A stretch of 64,000 bases of DNA from Cladopsammia gracilis (lineage: Eukaryota > Cnidaria > Anthozoa > Scleractinia > Dendrophylliidae). Numbering within the stretch: the stretch's first letter is position 1; each line of letters starts with the position of its first letter. A program made the position numbers and the translations under genes. A model generated the notes under the pieces. The model had not been told where the DNA came from and did not search any database. It worked only from the letters and a program-made list of their open reading frames with translations. The stretch spans positions 604,501-668,500 of the forward strand of contig JAJGOT010000241.1 in NCBI GenBank assembly GCA_022457155.1. The letters are read 5' to 3'. This document shows, in pieces, positions 26,009 through 38,709 of this stretch.

Positions 26009-26676
26009 CTGACAAAACGAAATTACAAACAGCTTTAGCTCTAAGACGAATCATTATTTTTCTAATAATTTGAAAAAGCATTAGACCCCAGCCTAAATAC
26101 AGCTATTTGCCGGATTTATTCATAGGACTTTTCAAATTTGTTACGGTTCTTCAGGGGTCCTACATTTAGTAAAGGCGTATTGCACAAGGGTAAATAAGAT
26201 GGCCAACACATTGAATGTGGCGTGATTAGCATAATATTCGACCACTCAAATTCGATTGCAATTTCCATTCCCTTCAAAAATTCTACACAACACATGGTTT
26301 ACACATAATAAAAATTCAGTTCCTTTGTTTCTATAACTAAAAAGACGTGAGATTTTGAATCCTTAATGTCATTGCCACTGGAGACCCTAACTGATCGACC
26401 TTTCATCACTTCAAAATTGACCCATTTTCGGATCCTTGCTGCATTTAGCGTATATTTATTTAAAAAAAAATCAGATTTATACCAGGAAGAGATGCATGCT
26501 CTAATTTTTCCAATGTAGTCAAAGCGAGATACACCATGGCTGCATATTGATCGCAAAATAAAAACTCAGACTGACGAAAGTAATTCGCATGTGCACGAAG
26601 TGGGAAAAGTGGAACATCATAAATTGAAATTTCTCCAAATTCCGATTTTCCCTGAACATGTCTTGTGTTTTCTACA

Positions 26677-26699
26677 ACTAGAACTAGAACTAGAACTAG
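26677..26699. repeat. ACTAGA microsatellite
   Basis: About four tandem copies; shorter or imperfect in the counterpart regions at ~34290 and ~52697. Confidence 0.8.
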
Positions 26700-26803
26700 T
26701 TGCAACAATTCTGAACAATTTCCTGTTTTTTCAACACTTGCGCTAAGTGATGAAAAAAAAACAACAAATGAAAAACGCATGGCAAAGATTAAAAGTTCAC
26801 CTT

Positions 26804-27879
26804 TCACCGGTCCAGTCCTTCTCTCTACTAGGAAACAATGCTCATACATGCACGAAGCACAGTGGAGTGAGGTTCGGAGAATGACACACTTTGACGACGC
26901 TGAGAGGGGGTAGCCTCCACATCCCAACCCTCCTCTTACTTTAACACCCGAGAGTGCAACTTACTATCAAAATATCCTCTAATTTGCCCCTGATTTGGCA
27001 TTACAAATTTTCAGTTTTGCGTCCTTCACAACATTTCAATGGAAGTTTCCTGGATACTAAGATCGATGAATGATTTTGCCAATTCCATTAGCAGGATCAT
27101 TGATTACGACGACTGGAGCATCTCTAGTGAATTTTTCGAATATGACCGTTCAATTTTCGGACCTTTCTCAGTCGATCGCTTTGCATCTCTAGATACAGCC
27201 AAGTGTCATAGATTTTATTCTAAATTTTGGTGTCCAGGATTGTTTAGGTTTCTATCTTCGGTTTTAGTTGTGCGACTTGATGCTTCATAGGGATCTCATT
27301 GATTTTAATTAGTTGTGGTGCTGTGAACAGTTTACTAGTGATTCCAATTTCGCAGAAGCGTTTTTGCGTTATTGCTCGTTTTCCCCAATGGAATTTTGCA
27401 TTCCGCCAAGGGCGATGATTGTCTTTATAGGCTTTAGGAACGTTTTCAGCTTTTATTGCGCGATTTATCGCGGTTTTTTGTCCGGAGTATCGGTGTATTG
27501 TTGCTTTCGCATGATGCGAGTTTCATTCCTCCAATGGAGATGTTGCACGCATTGCGATTTAATTCCGCCAAGTTTAGCACACAATTGTAGTACCGCCAGC
27601 TGGCGATGGTTGATATGCTGGCTAGTAGCCGGATTCTCGTGGTTTTCTGAGCAGTGCTTATTGAAACACGAAGATATCTAGTAAATTTTCTGAGAGCCAT
27701 AGAAGCCTAGACGGTCTACTGCGTAGTTTCTCGTCAATTGATTTTCTGGTTTAGTGATTTTCTTTTCACAAAATTTATATTTATGGGAAACAATTTGTCC
27801 GATTATTTCTTTACAAATCATTTCAGAGATCTTTCCAGTCCAGAGTTGCGGTCCCAAGAAGACAGATTCGTTCAGTCCT
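26804..27879. other. host intergenic/intronic sequence
   Basis: 26830-26970 matches 35020-35165 and 56650-56765; relative to those, block A lacks the intervening ~200-600 bp. The remainder (to 27879) has only short unsupported frames. Confidence 0.5.
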
Positions 27880-28720
27880 TGCCGGTAGCAGAGCTTCGTC
27901 AACCACAAAAGGATACCTCTCTTACTTCAGGAAATGGAAAGCTTGGGCTTCGCTTTTTCCAGAATGCAAGTACTTCCCAGCGGATAAGACTCGCGGTTGC
28001 TTTGTATTATCCAATTTATTGCAATCAGGTTACTCGTGTTCTTCCATTACGTCAGCCTTCTAGTCAATTAGTATTTTCCATAATTCCTGTGCTGTATTGA
28101 ATCCTTGTGATTCAAAGTGTTCGAAGCTCGTCCTCGAAGGTTGCAAAAGGCTAGTTTCTAGCTCCATTTCGCATAGGAATAGATTGCCAATTTTGCCCGA
28201 CCATCTTCATAAATTAGTTTCTAAATTCGCATCGTTAGACGCTAGTTTATCTGATATAAGGGATGTGTTTTTGTTTAGTAGCTTCGTTATGACAAGATTT
28301 GCAATATTAAGTGGTGTGATGTAGATATTAGTATTTTTCTCTGTACATACCAAAGGGTAAGACTGATCAGTATTATGAAGGATCTACTAGACTGGTCGCT
28401 AGGACCGGTAAGCTTACTCGTCCTCACAGTATGCTCGTTAGATACGCAAAACTAGCCAAGGAGGACACCAGTTCAAGTGAATTTGTATTTAGTTCTTTAG
28501 GGTTTAGTAAGAGTAAGGGCCATTTTCTTCGGCCCGGCACAAAACTTTCTTATTGGAGAGTCAGAGAAGTTGTATTAAGCTTAAAGCGGTAGGGCTTCAT
28601 ACGTCTAGGCTTGGTCTACATTCTTTAAGAATCGGCGGAGCTTCTGCTGCTATCAATAATATGGTGGACGGAAGACAGATAGTGCTAAAGATTTGTATTG
28701 TCGTGAGGACATAAAACCAT
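27880..28720 (+). pseudogene. decayed tyrosine recombinase (DIRS/Ngaro/Crypton-like)
   Basis: Conceptual reading across a few stops and shifts shows the order typical of eukaryotic transposon tyrosine recombinases. First a SAM-like N-domain (STTKGYLSYFRKWKAWA, then the IT-SAF motif), then a PILPDHLHKLVSKFASLD stretch, a KTDQY segment, and the catalytic-box sequence LGLHSLRIGGASAA. Stops at ~28064, ~28322 and ~28591 plus frame changes show it is a fossil. No second gene of such an element (RT-RNase H) is seen next to it. Confidence 0.75.
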
Positions 28721-29339
28721 CAGTTGATGGTCAGTCTTAACATAGGCATTCAGTTATTATTGTATTAAAGTATCTCTTGTCCCCCAGCTTTGTGTTTTGA
28801 GATGGTTGGTCGGCTCCCACCAATTGTCTCTAGTGTTTACATGAGAAATGTTTTCTATTCGGCTGAGCGCAGCGATAGAGAATATAAATGGATTTCCCAT
28901 GGGTATACGTATCATTACTCCTTGATTCATGCTATTCTTGACGCCAGTCAGCCATTCTACAACATTGCTCGTGGTAATTTTTTTGCATATTATGTACCGC
29001 TATAAACAGCATTAAATCACCGTCTTGAGTTGTTATTTTCAACATTTTTATTAAACTCCAGAGGTTAAGGTGGTTCTCCAAAGTAGGATTTTTTTTCACT
29101 GGTTTTTCGCATCCGGCTTAATTACCGCTATGTAGAGTACGGAATTTGTCATATCTTATTTGGATACGTTAAATTTTAGATTGAGATTTAATTGAGTGTA
29201 ACGAGTATTTTAAAGAAATGTAAGCCAGAAGAAAAAAAAAACAAAGTTGGTTTCATACTAATCTTGTTTCGGCTAGAAGATGTCACGCGTTTAATTATAT
29301 TACCAGATAATGACTTAATCGCTGAGTATTTAGGAATTA
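28721..29339. other. host sequence without visible genes
   Basis: Only short frames; no repeat partner inside the window. Confidence 0.4.
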
Positions 29340-30470
29340 TAGCGGAGCACTTGCCAGGCCGAAGGCCTGGCTGCGCAGCTCCATACTCATAGAACCTGTG
29401 GCTAGCGGAATGTTTCGCGGGCGCGTGTGTGCCCGCCCGTGTTGGACAACATCCGGGATCTTTGCAATTTTGTTTTTCGCGCGGCCACACAGCCGTGAGC
29501 TCGGTAAACACTTTAGTTGTTTTCTTGTGTCTAGCGGAGAATTAAACTCGTTATTTTCCTGCATTTTTTCGCGGTTTGCTACTCCAGACAGGGATACTAA
29601 TTAAGGTATACTCGGAAGCCGCTTTAGTGGAAAAAGACGAGCTTTCAGAGATAAAATCTTGCTTCGAGGAACTTCATGTATTACGTTTTTATCAATGCGG
29701 GAGATGTTTGTTTTCTACGGATTTCAGAACCAGAAGCGGAGATTTGAATTTCCTAGCAAGCGAGGAACTTAAAGGTAAAACGGATTACAGTTTTCGATGA
29801 GAATTTCTGAGTGACTTTTTATTAGTGTTATTGTTAGTTTTGGAGAATTGATTTTAAAACGTGCCTAAATTTAGTTGTATCGATCTCTTGAATTTCATCG
29901 AAGAAAGCATGAACTCGATGAGCTATAATTAAATAGTACGCGTTTTGCTTTTAAACGTAAACTAATGGAGATTTGAATAAATTTTTTCGAAAGAAGATTG
30001 TGTTGTCCAATTTTATGTGTTTGTTCATTCATTAGATAGTTTGAAAAGCGATTTTATGTAAACAAAACAAGACTTTGATTTTATAGTACAGTTCTATCTT
30101 CACTCGCATCGCCTTATGCAAATATGTTTGTGTACTTTTGCAATTTTTGATTTTCAAATCAGTTTCTCGGGCAATTTTTGACAAACATAAACTGTATTTT
30201 ATTCGGAAACTAGTGGTACTATTTATTCTAGACAGAGAAAAGTTGTTTTTGTGAACTTTTGTACGGTCTATAAAAATGTACTGTGCAGACGGTCGCGTAA
30301 GACTGTTTTTGAGAATTGCTAAAATTGAAAATAGCCCGTTCGTCAATCTTAATTCTTGTGCTTCCAACCTTTCACCTTAGTTAAGTTTCACCTTAGTTAA
30401 GTTTCACCTTAGTTAAGCTTGTTCAAAGTGCGACGCTGTTAGGCTTGGGCTATGTATATATATATATATT
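29340..30470. repeat. 1.1-kb dispersed repeat D, copy 1
   Basis: Colinear with 33045-34185. Starts with a hairpin GCCAGGCC-GAA-GGCCTGGC, has a GC-rich first 250 bp with CTCGGTAAA/CTCGGTAAG (possible splice donor or promoter region) and then AT-rich DNA. A 16-bp unit TTTCACCTTAGTTAAG is tandem x3 at 30369-30418 in this copy. A (TA)n tract ends it. No coding capacity recognised. Confidence 0.75.
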
Positions 30471-30611
30471 ACGAAAAAGCTCACTTAGTTGCAAAAACGT
30501 TTACGGATGAGTTCTAACATAAATCGAACAGGGTCTGCGGCTATACATCGGTTCAGTTCAGTTCACGAACCCAAGCACACTAAAGCTGAAAAGTATGAAA
30601 GTATTACTTAC

Positions 30612-30683
30612 AGGTCCACCAACCCCGCATTGTTATCAAAAACACCTTGGGGTAACTCCTTCAGCTGGTTGTTATTCAATTCC
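30612..30683 (-). CDS. 72-nt leucine-rich-repeat exon (second locus)
   Basis: Flanked on the minus strand by an AG acceptor (after TTACTCTTTGAT) and a GTAAGT donor. Encodes one LRR unit containing LNNNQLKELPQGVFDNNAGL. Same length, phase and strand as the exons at 25937 and 51915, but more diverged, so probably a different repeat of the same gene or family. Confidence 0.75.
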
Positions 30684-30799
30684 CTATCAAAGAGTAACAA
30701 TATATTTTATATTATATAGTAATATAAAATATATTTTAGGAGAGGGCCACAAGTTTACCAGTTCTCAACTGTGATGTGTCACCCTCGGTAAATAAAGTT

Positions 30800-30836
30800 A
30801 TTCATTCATTCATTCATTCATTCATTCATTCATTCA
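30800..30836. repeat. (CATT)n microsatellite
   Basis: About nine CATT units following AATAAAGTTATT. Confidence 0.95.
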
Positions 30837-30839
30837 ACA

Positions 30840-33044
30840 ATCTGGTTGTAACTATCCGTTTGCGTTTATTAATGTAAATGTGCAGTTAGCTTCAGCAAAT
30901 ACTCTTTTTTTATCTCGTTGATGCGCAAGCGTGAACGAGATGTAGTATACGGGTATAGATATGCACTCGATGCCCCCTCAGTCGTAAACTTTTTCCGGGG
31001 GTACTTCATTATATAAGCTGTATAACGGCACCAAGGGTTTGTAATAGGGTAAGGGTTTCAAAAAGGGAGCCTCAAATTACCGATCACACGAAGGAAACGC
31101 ATGGAAACTTTCAAATTCGTTTTTAAGTGGACCCTTCACGTTTACTACGGTAAAGATGTAGTTACGGAACTTACCATCGTAAAGCCCTTTTCACCATTGT
31201 AAAGTCTCTGGTGTGTATTCTTAGTTAGTACAAGTGTTGTCGGTTTTGAGCGTAAATTTATTATTTGTTCTCCGAAGAAAATTACGGTTTGATTATGCTA
31301 GAGTATGGAAGAGCAAGAAGTCATTATTTTGCTGACTGTAAACTGAATACGGTTATTTGTTGGTTATTTGTTTTTGTATAAGTATCGAGAACACGAGCGA
31401 TTTTATAGTATTTATTGTATTTTTAGTCAGTACAAAAAAGCTTTCCGGCTCTGAGCGTATACTGTCTTCTCCGAAGATTTCGGTTGCCATCACATCATGC
31501 GAAAGGAGTGACATAAAATGACCTACAAACCGAATCACGAGTTGAGCCGATTTGCTCTTGCTGTGATCTGTGACAAACAAACTGAACTGAGCGAATGTGC
31601 TCGGTGGCCAGTGTGTCAAGCGACCCACTGTGGTCGCAAAGAAACCGAACTGAGCGAATGCGCTCGGTGGCCAATGTGCCAAACAACCCATTGTAGTCGC
31701 AAACATACATTAAAAAACATTTATTCACGCTTAGCTTTGTTGTCATCGTTCTTCTTCTTGTACGCGTTAGTTTATTTGGCCTACATGTTTCGACTCCTAA
31801 TACCTAAACCAAAAGGCACCGAAGACTTACTGCATCTGTTAATGAACGCATTCCTTCATCTTTACTCGGCAATCAATTTTGGACATTACTACCGAATGCC
31901 TCCCAATATTTTTTCGGGCAATTAAGAAATATGATGCTTTATAACTAGACCATCTGCTCGCAGCACTTTACCTTCCATTAGGAACCACTAGTTATAATTT
32001 GTTCCCCGAAGAAAATTACGGTTTGATTATACAAGAGAATGGAAGAGTGAAAGAGCAAAAAGTCATGATTTTGCTGACTGTAAAAGCTATAAACTTAATA
32101 CGGTTACTTGTTGGTTATTTTTTGTAAACTGAATACGCCTATTTTTTAAACTGTAAATGGAATTAAAATGGCAAGTTAACATTTATCAGTTAAGTGTTTT
32201 TTTCGCTCTTTGTTTTAGGCTTATTCGCTTAAATCGCTTTCCTCTGATCGCAAAGGCATGAAGCGCCGAAAGCGTGGATTCTCGCGCTTGTCTGCCAGCG
32301 AATTTAATATGTAATGTTTCGTTTCAGACAATGGCCTATTTACCTTTTTATAGGAAACTAACAATGCACTTTATTAACGCGATTTTACAAAATTCGCGTT
32401 AATTCAATGTATCTTAATTAATGTCGACGTAAATTTAATGCACGCTATTTTACAACATTGTTATTTTAAAGCACCTTTATTTCATTAAAAAAAAACCTTA
32501 TTAGTTCATGACTCCTCTATTGGCTCTTCAGAGTCACTATCTGACAGGACGTCTATGTTTGAAATCGAGTTCAAAATGTCTTTTGATTGATCTTGATACT
32601 CCTCTGTCTCCCGGAGAAACATCCGTGCACTTGTCTTGGAAGGTTTTATTGACGGAAGCCAAAACGCAGTTTGGCGTTCAGAAATGCAAAGTGCGAGTTT
32701 GCAGAATTATGAAAAGTAAGATGCTTATCGAAAAATTCGCGTTAATTTAATGCATGTAAATCTAACTTTTCAAAAATTTGCGTTAATTTAGTGTAACGTA
32801 AATTTTCTTCGCGTTGTCAACGTGCATTGTTAATTTCCTATAATAAGGTTTGTTACGTTTAGGTGTTTTGAATACGCTAGAAATAGTTTTTGTAAAGTCG
32901 CGACTCGATGTGCTTTGAGCATATATTTTATTTGTTCTCCGAAGAAAATTACGGTTTGATTATGCAAAAGTATGGAAGAGCAAATACGGCCTTGTTGGTT
33001 ATTTGTTTTTGTAAGTATCGAGAACACAGCGATTTTACAGTATT
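30840..33044. other. host sequence with short internal repeats
   Basis: TTCTCCGAAGAAAATTACGG occurs near 31270, 32000 and 32940 (the middle copy slightly varied). A ~62-bp unit beginning GAACTGAGCGAATG is tandem at about 31579-31699. No gene supported. Confidence 0.6.
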
Positions 33045-34185
33045 AGCGGAGCACTTGCCAGGCCGAAGGCCTGGCTGCGCAGCACCATACTCATAGAACC
33101 ATGCCCATCATTTTTCATGGTCATGGCTAGCGGAATGTTTCGCGGGCGCGTTGTCTGCCCGCCGAACGCCCGCCGTACGCTTTGGGCTAAACATGCGCGT
33201 ACGACGTCATCAACATCCGGGATCTTTGAGGCTTTGTTTTTCGCGCGGCTACACAGCCGTCAGCTCGGTAAGTTTGGATCTTTCGCTGGTCAGTGTTTAG
33301 CGGACAAGTAAAGTCGTTATTTCTCTGCATTTTTTCGCGGTTTGCTTCTCAAGACAGGGATACTAATTGAGGGATACTCAGAAGCCGCTTTAGTAGAAAA
33401 AGAAAAGCTTTCTGGGATAAAATCTTGCTTCGAGGAACTTCATTTCAATGCGAGAGAATTAACAAGCAAGCGAGGGACTCAAAGGTAAACTGAACAGATT
33501 ACATTTTTCGATGGGAATTTATGTTGATATCAATCTGTGATTGACTTTTTCTTTCTGTTCTTGTGTAGTTTTGGAGAATTATTTTAATTAAAACGAGCTT
33601 AACTTCAGTTGTATCGATTTCTTGAATTTCGTCGAAGGCAGCTTGATGCGCTATATTAAAATGGTACGCGTTATGCTTTTAAACATAAACTAATGGAGAT
33701 TTGAATAAAATTTTTCGAAAGAAGGTTGTGTTGTCCATTTTTATGTGTTTGTTCATTCATTGCATAGATTGAAAAGCGATTTAATGTAAACAAAACAAAA
33801 CTTAGATTTTATACTCGCGTCGCCTTATGCAAATATGTTTGTGTATTTTTGCAATTTTGATTTCCAAATCACTTTCTCAGGCATTTTTTGACAAGCAACA
33901 ATTGTATTTTATTCAGAAAATAGTCGTAATAGTTATTCTAGACGGAGAAAAAGTTGTTTTTGTGAACTTTTGTACGGTCTAAATGTACTGTGCAGACGGT
34001 TGGGTAATACTGTTTTTGAGAATTGCTAAAATTGAAAAATAGCCCGGTCGTCAATGTAAAATCTTAATTCTTGTGCTTCCGACCTTTCACCTAAGTTACG
34101 TTTCATCTTAGTTAAGCTTGTTCAGAGGTTCTTCAAAGGGCGACGCTGTTAGGCTAAGGCTAACTATATATATTATTGTATTATT
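33045..34185. repeat. 1.1-kb dispersed repeat D, copy 2
   Basis: See 29340-30470. This copy has extra GC-rich sequence (33150-33210) and lacks the 16-bp triplication. Confidence 0.75.
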
Positions 34186-35170
34186 GACGAAAGTCATTCG
34201 CATGTGCACGAAGTGGGAAAAGTGGAACATCATAAATTGAAATTTCTCCAAATTCCGACTTTCCCTGAACACGTCTTGTGTTTTCTACAACTAGAACTAG
34301 AACAAGAACTAGTTGCAACAATTCTGAACAATCTCCTGTTTTTCAACACTTGCGGTAAGTGATGAAAAAAAAAAAATGAAAAATGCATGGAAAAGATTAA
34401 AAGTTCACCTTATATGAATATGCATTCACGCGTTTTGTAAAACAGGTGTTGCCTGCGAGCAAGCTCTCTAAGGGGTTAGGATTGTGGGAACTCCCACACT
34501 CCCGAGACGGCTTGTTCGCAAGTTACATTTATACATGCAACTAACAAGCCAAGTGACAAGTGAATCACATGTTATTGTTTTATTGCAGCTGCAGTTTTGT
34601 CCGATAGTCAAAGAAAATTCGACAAAAATATGGTTTAAGGTAGCCACAGGAGAAGTGATCATAAAATGTGTTCCTACACGAATGTTGTCGTTTCATTTCT
34701 CCCACGTTCTTCTCCCTTCCGCAAGTGTTGATACTTCGCTCGGTAGCTTGATATCGTTATACATGATACAACATGTTTCTTATCAGGAATGCCAAACAAT
34801 AAGCTACGTTAGCGATTAGTAGTTTCCAATATTGGACACTGTATCGTGTGTCATGTATCAAATTCCTGACACATGCGTCTGGATTTAAACTTCAGATTGG
34901 TCGAAGTATTTATCCTTTGTTGTCTTTGTTCCTTTTTTTGCGCTTCGCTTCGATTATGCTCGAGACTGGAAAACCCGTTTTCACACGTTTTTAGCACGTG
35001 ACGCAAAGAATGTCACATGATACTAGGAAACAATGCTCATACATGCACGAAGCACAGTGGAGTGATTTGACGACACTGAGAGGGGGTAGCCTCCACATCC
35101 CAACCTTCCGCTTACTTTAACACCCCAGAGTGCAACTTACTATCAAAATATCCCCTAATTTGCCACCTAT
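34186..35170. repeat. host block C, third copy of the A/B unit
   Basis: Matches 26572-26970 with ~600 bp that block A has lost, and matches 52570-53148 plus 56412-56765. In block B a Penelope-like element interrupts this sequence, so block C shows the unoccupied arrangement. Confidence 0.75.
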
Positions 35171-36348
35171 TTTGATCATATCATGCTAGACTGCCAGTGT
35201 GTTCGTGCCAAAATTTAAATAATCCCCCTGTCACTGAACTTATTGTGAGGTTTAGTAACATAAAAGTAAAAAAGGTAGCAAAGTGAAAAATAAAAGTTGA
35301 AATGGCGCTTATAAGCGCAAAGTAATAAGGCACGTAAGATCAAATCTAAACGAATGAGTCAAGAGTCCTTAGTGAGCTTTGACCGTTGTAACTCTCAGGG
35401 TAAACTTCGCCAATAAATATGTTGAAATAAAAGAAAGGGTCCTTACAAGCCACGTAAACATTGCTTGTCTTTTAACCGTATGTAAAATTTCTTCGCGCAT
35501 ACGCCTCACGTTGAAAATCTCTTTTGCCACATCGTACACTTACAAGAGGGTCTCAACGGGGTGGTTGCTTTTACGGTTAACGGTTAAAAATTTGGCTTTC
35601 TCCCACGAACTTCGTGGGAGAAATTGACACAGGCGACATTTGCGCGATATCGATAGTTGAATCTTGAACTTCGTCCATCTTCGCGTAGCCAAATCCCAGC
35701 GCCTCGTTTACAGCTACCTTATTTAAGCGAGTACTTTGCCACTCCTCGAGAATCTTAATACATCATTTGGTACTATTTCTTGTATTTTTGGGAGTAGTCT
35801 CTTCCAACCAAGCTGCCTTTTCGTCTGCATTTTTCGGGCTTCGAAAACGACATCCTTCCATATTCGCAATCACTGACGAATAATTTTGATTTGCATTCCC
35901 TGATCATTTCATCCCATGAGAATTCTCTAATCAGGGTAAAACAAAGCGTGCTTTTCATTTCGTATGTACAATACAATATTCACGCCGGTATTGTATTGGA
36001 TATACAATGTCTCGCCTTCGGCTCGACATTGTATATCCAATACAATACGGTCGCTCATATTGTATCTGGTACAAATTCTATGTTGGCTAAAACAGCGAAA
36101 GTAAATATTTCCTGTTGCATCAGCGCATGGTAGCTTCCGCTGCGTTTGGAAACTGCCTTCGACAAAACTCGATGTTAGAACGACTTTTTTCTCTTGGGAA
36201 TAATGAAGATCTTTCGAAAATAAACGAAACCATACGAAAGCTCACGGAAATAACGATAGGAATTTGATGACTACAATATCGATTGGTAACCATGCCCCTC
36301 GATAAAAATCACTAAGAGCTGCCTCAACAGTTTTGTCCAGGATTGTAG
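35171..36348. repeat. host block E, copy 1 left part
   Basis: 35340-36348 resembles 62140-62554. Includes hairpin TTTCTCCCACGA/TCGTGGGAGAAA (35598-35624) and a 23-bp foldback (35989-36047). No gene. Confidence 0.6.
35989..36047. repeat. perfect 23-bp foldback hairpin
   Basis: Arms TATTGTATTGGATATACAAT... at 35989-36011 and 36025-36047, 13-nt loop. It is missing in the otherwise similar region near 62278, so it is probably an insertion. Confidence 0.85.
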
Positions 36349-36356
36349 ATATTGAT

Positions 36357-37498
36357 CGACCTCGTCCCCAGGGCCTTATCCGCCTTCAAAATGGCGGACC
36401 GGGTGTAGAAGCCCCGGGCCCGGATCAAGCTGCCAAAATACTCCAAAAATCGTGTAGTATTTTGACACGTGACACGCAATGAAATTGCGTTCTCGGAGGC
36501 TCTTTACAGCGATTGGTAGCCATGTTTGTTTTCTGGTAATCTGAAACCGTTTTTCAAACGAAACGAAGACCTTTCATCATGTTTTACGTGATGAGCGATT
36601 TTCGTATGACCTTGAAAAACGGTTCAGAGAGTATTTGCGATTTGTTTCATCCGCCTATGATTGAACAGATCGAAACAAAAGCCTCGTTTCGTTTCCCGCG
36701 TAAACAACCCTAATATGGCAAATGCGCTTGTTCGATAAACCAATCGGAATGTCGAAAACAGAATGACGTCAAACAGGATATTGATTGCACGATTTTCAGA
36801 AAGTTCTCGGACAAAAGCCGGATCAAATGTGCTGTGTTGTGCGTGTTTTCGAAAGTCGGTGGAAATTCAATGGTGTTTTTTGTATGTGGTTATTTCAGAG
36901 GTCTTTCATTAAATAGCCAAGGAAGTAGTCTTTCGTGTTTCGTCATTTCATCAGGAGTGAGTTTACACCGAAGGATGGAGAGCCCGACGGTTCCATTTTC
37001 TTTGGTGGCCTGCCTCTTCCTCCAGCTTGACAATCTCCGGTCGCGATAAATTTTTCGCAAATTGTTCGAGCGGTATTTTAGCATACGCGGTTTTCGCGTG
37101 CACTGATTGAAAAACTTCCACTTACTGCATAGTCTGCCAAAATCTGGTACCTTTTTTGCAAGGGATAGGACACGCCAGAGTTGTAAAGTCCTTCACGAGT
37201 ATTTACTCTCCAGTTCGGCACAGTTTTGTTGTTTCGAGTTTTTGTATTCAACACGTTGCATGTTCGATAAGCCAATCAAAATCCGCTCGCGTTTGACTCT
37301 GTTCGATAAACCAATCTAATGTTTGCTTTTCGCGTTCATTTGTTGTTTTGGCTCTGTACGCGCGTTCCATTTCAAGGTCATACGAAAATCGCTCTAAAAT
37401 GCTCCATGATTTTTGTTTTGTTTTGTCAGCGGTATCCAGGGGTTTCCGCGCTCGCTCCGCCATTTTAAAAGCGGAGAAGGCCCTGGGGACGAGGTTGG
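36357..37498. mobile_element. hAT/P-like DNA transposon remnant with 8-bp duplication
   Basis: Inverted ends CGACCTCGTCCCCAGGGCC / GGCCCTGGGGACGAGGTTGG (~39 bp imperfect) flanked by ATATTGAT at 36349-36356 and 37499-37506. Internally no transposase frame. A 339-bp internally deleted sister with the same target duplication is at 62563-62901. Confidence 0.85.
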
Positions 37499-37506
37499 AT
37501 ATTGAT

Positions 37507-38705
37507 TTGTTTGGTCACAGTAATGATAATGTAGTGCTAGCTACCATCTGATACCCAAGGAATCCCAAGGAATCCCAAGCTAATCCCATAGCTAATCCTA
37601 AGGAATCCCAAGCTAATCCCAAGGAATCTCAAACTAAGCCTTTATGTAGTATACCATTAAAAGGGCTACTTGCTCTCAAGACGACTTACAAAACGAAAAA
37701 CGTCTGAGCGTCCCAACGGGAGTCGAATCCATGTCGTTCAATATATTGGTTATATTTCAAAATGTGCGTATTTGAGTCGTGCCTTGGCTCTGAGCCAAGG
37801 CGACTGACTCTATAAGACGGGGTGCAATTTGTGAAAAAAGTTCAGATTTTTCAAGTGGTTTATAGCCTGAGGCGAAGTATTAGTGACGTCATATCGTTAA
37901 TATAGCAACTTCAAGCTTATGGATGATTGGATTTATTTACAACATAAGAAAAAGGAAAATGACGAAACGAAATTAACATATCAACTAAAAGGAACTTACA
38001 TTATTGCCGGGTTTGGCGAGAGTTCCATTCGATAACGATTTCGTTTTCTTTCTTTTCGAGCAACAGATATATGGAAGTATTAAGTTGACCTTTCATGCAC
38101 GAGTGATTGCGAAAGACTGATTAAAGGTTTCAAAGGACGTACAGTGTAGTAACGTTCGTGACAATCACCCAGTGTGACCAGAAAAGCGACTGTACATGTA
38201 AAACAAATGATAACAATATTGAATTAATTCTCGTACCTAAGGGCACTTACAAGACCCTTAAAGCTTCTTAAAGCACGACTTCACTACTCGAAGAGTTGTT
38301 GTTCTTGTTTACATCCAAAACAGTGTGGATTTTATCGAGTTTATATTGGGCATCAAGACCTATGTTCGTACACGTGACGAATGAAGCAAAAAAGTAATTA
38401 GTCTTTGAGCTCATGGATGAGAAATTAAACTGATCGATAATAGTCAAACTCAGCTGGAGAAAGTTTGTCCAATTTGGCTCAGCTTATCAAGAGCAAGATT
38501 GAAGCCATAAAATAGAATGGGAAATCGAGGTAGAAAGAGGTTGAGAGTAGAAAATTAAGGGCTTCAAAGTAAATGCATTTTAAAAGCGATTTTTTCACAA
38601 GTTTGTCGCAACATGTTCAGTTCATTAGCTACATTGTTACAACAACATGTAGCACTGTTGTGTTTGCATTATATGGTGCGTTAAATGCTTCTCTTTGACC
38701 GGAGC
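37507..38705. other. host sequence, block E right part and beyond
   Basis: 37507-37760 resembles 62910-63130. 37553-37640 holds tandem GGAATCCCAAG/GCTAATCCCA words. Nothing gene-like after 37760. Confidence 0.5.
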
Positions 38706-38709
38706 TTAA

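Larger units (their letters stand above)
25456..26803. repeat. duplicated host block A2 (copy of 51432-52834)
   Basis: Colinear with 51432-52834. Contains one LRR exon (25937-26008), and an ACTAGA hexanucleotide repeat at 26677-26699. The part from 26572 is also repeated at 34186 onward. Confidence 0.85.
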
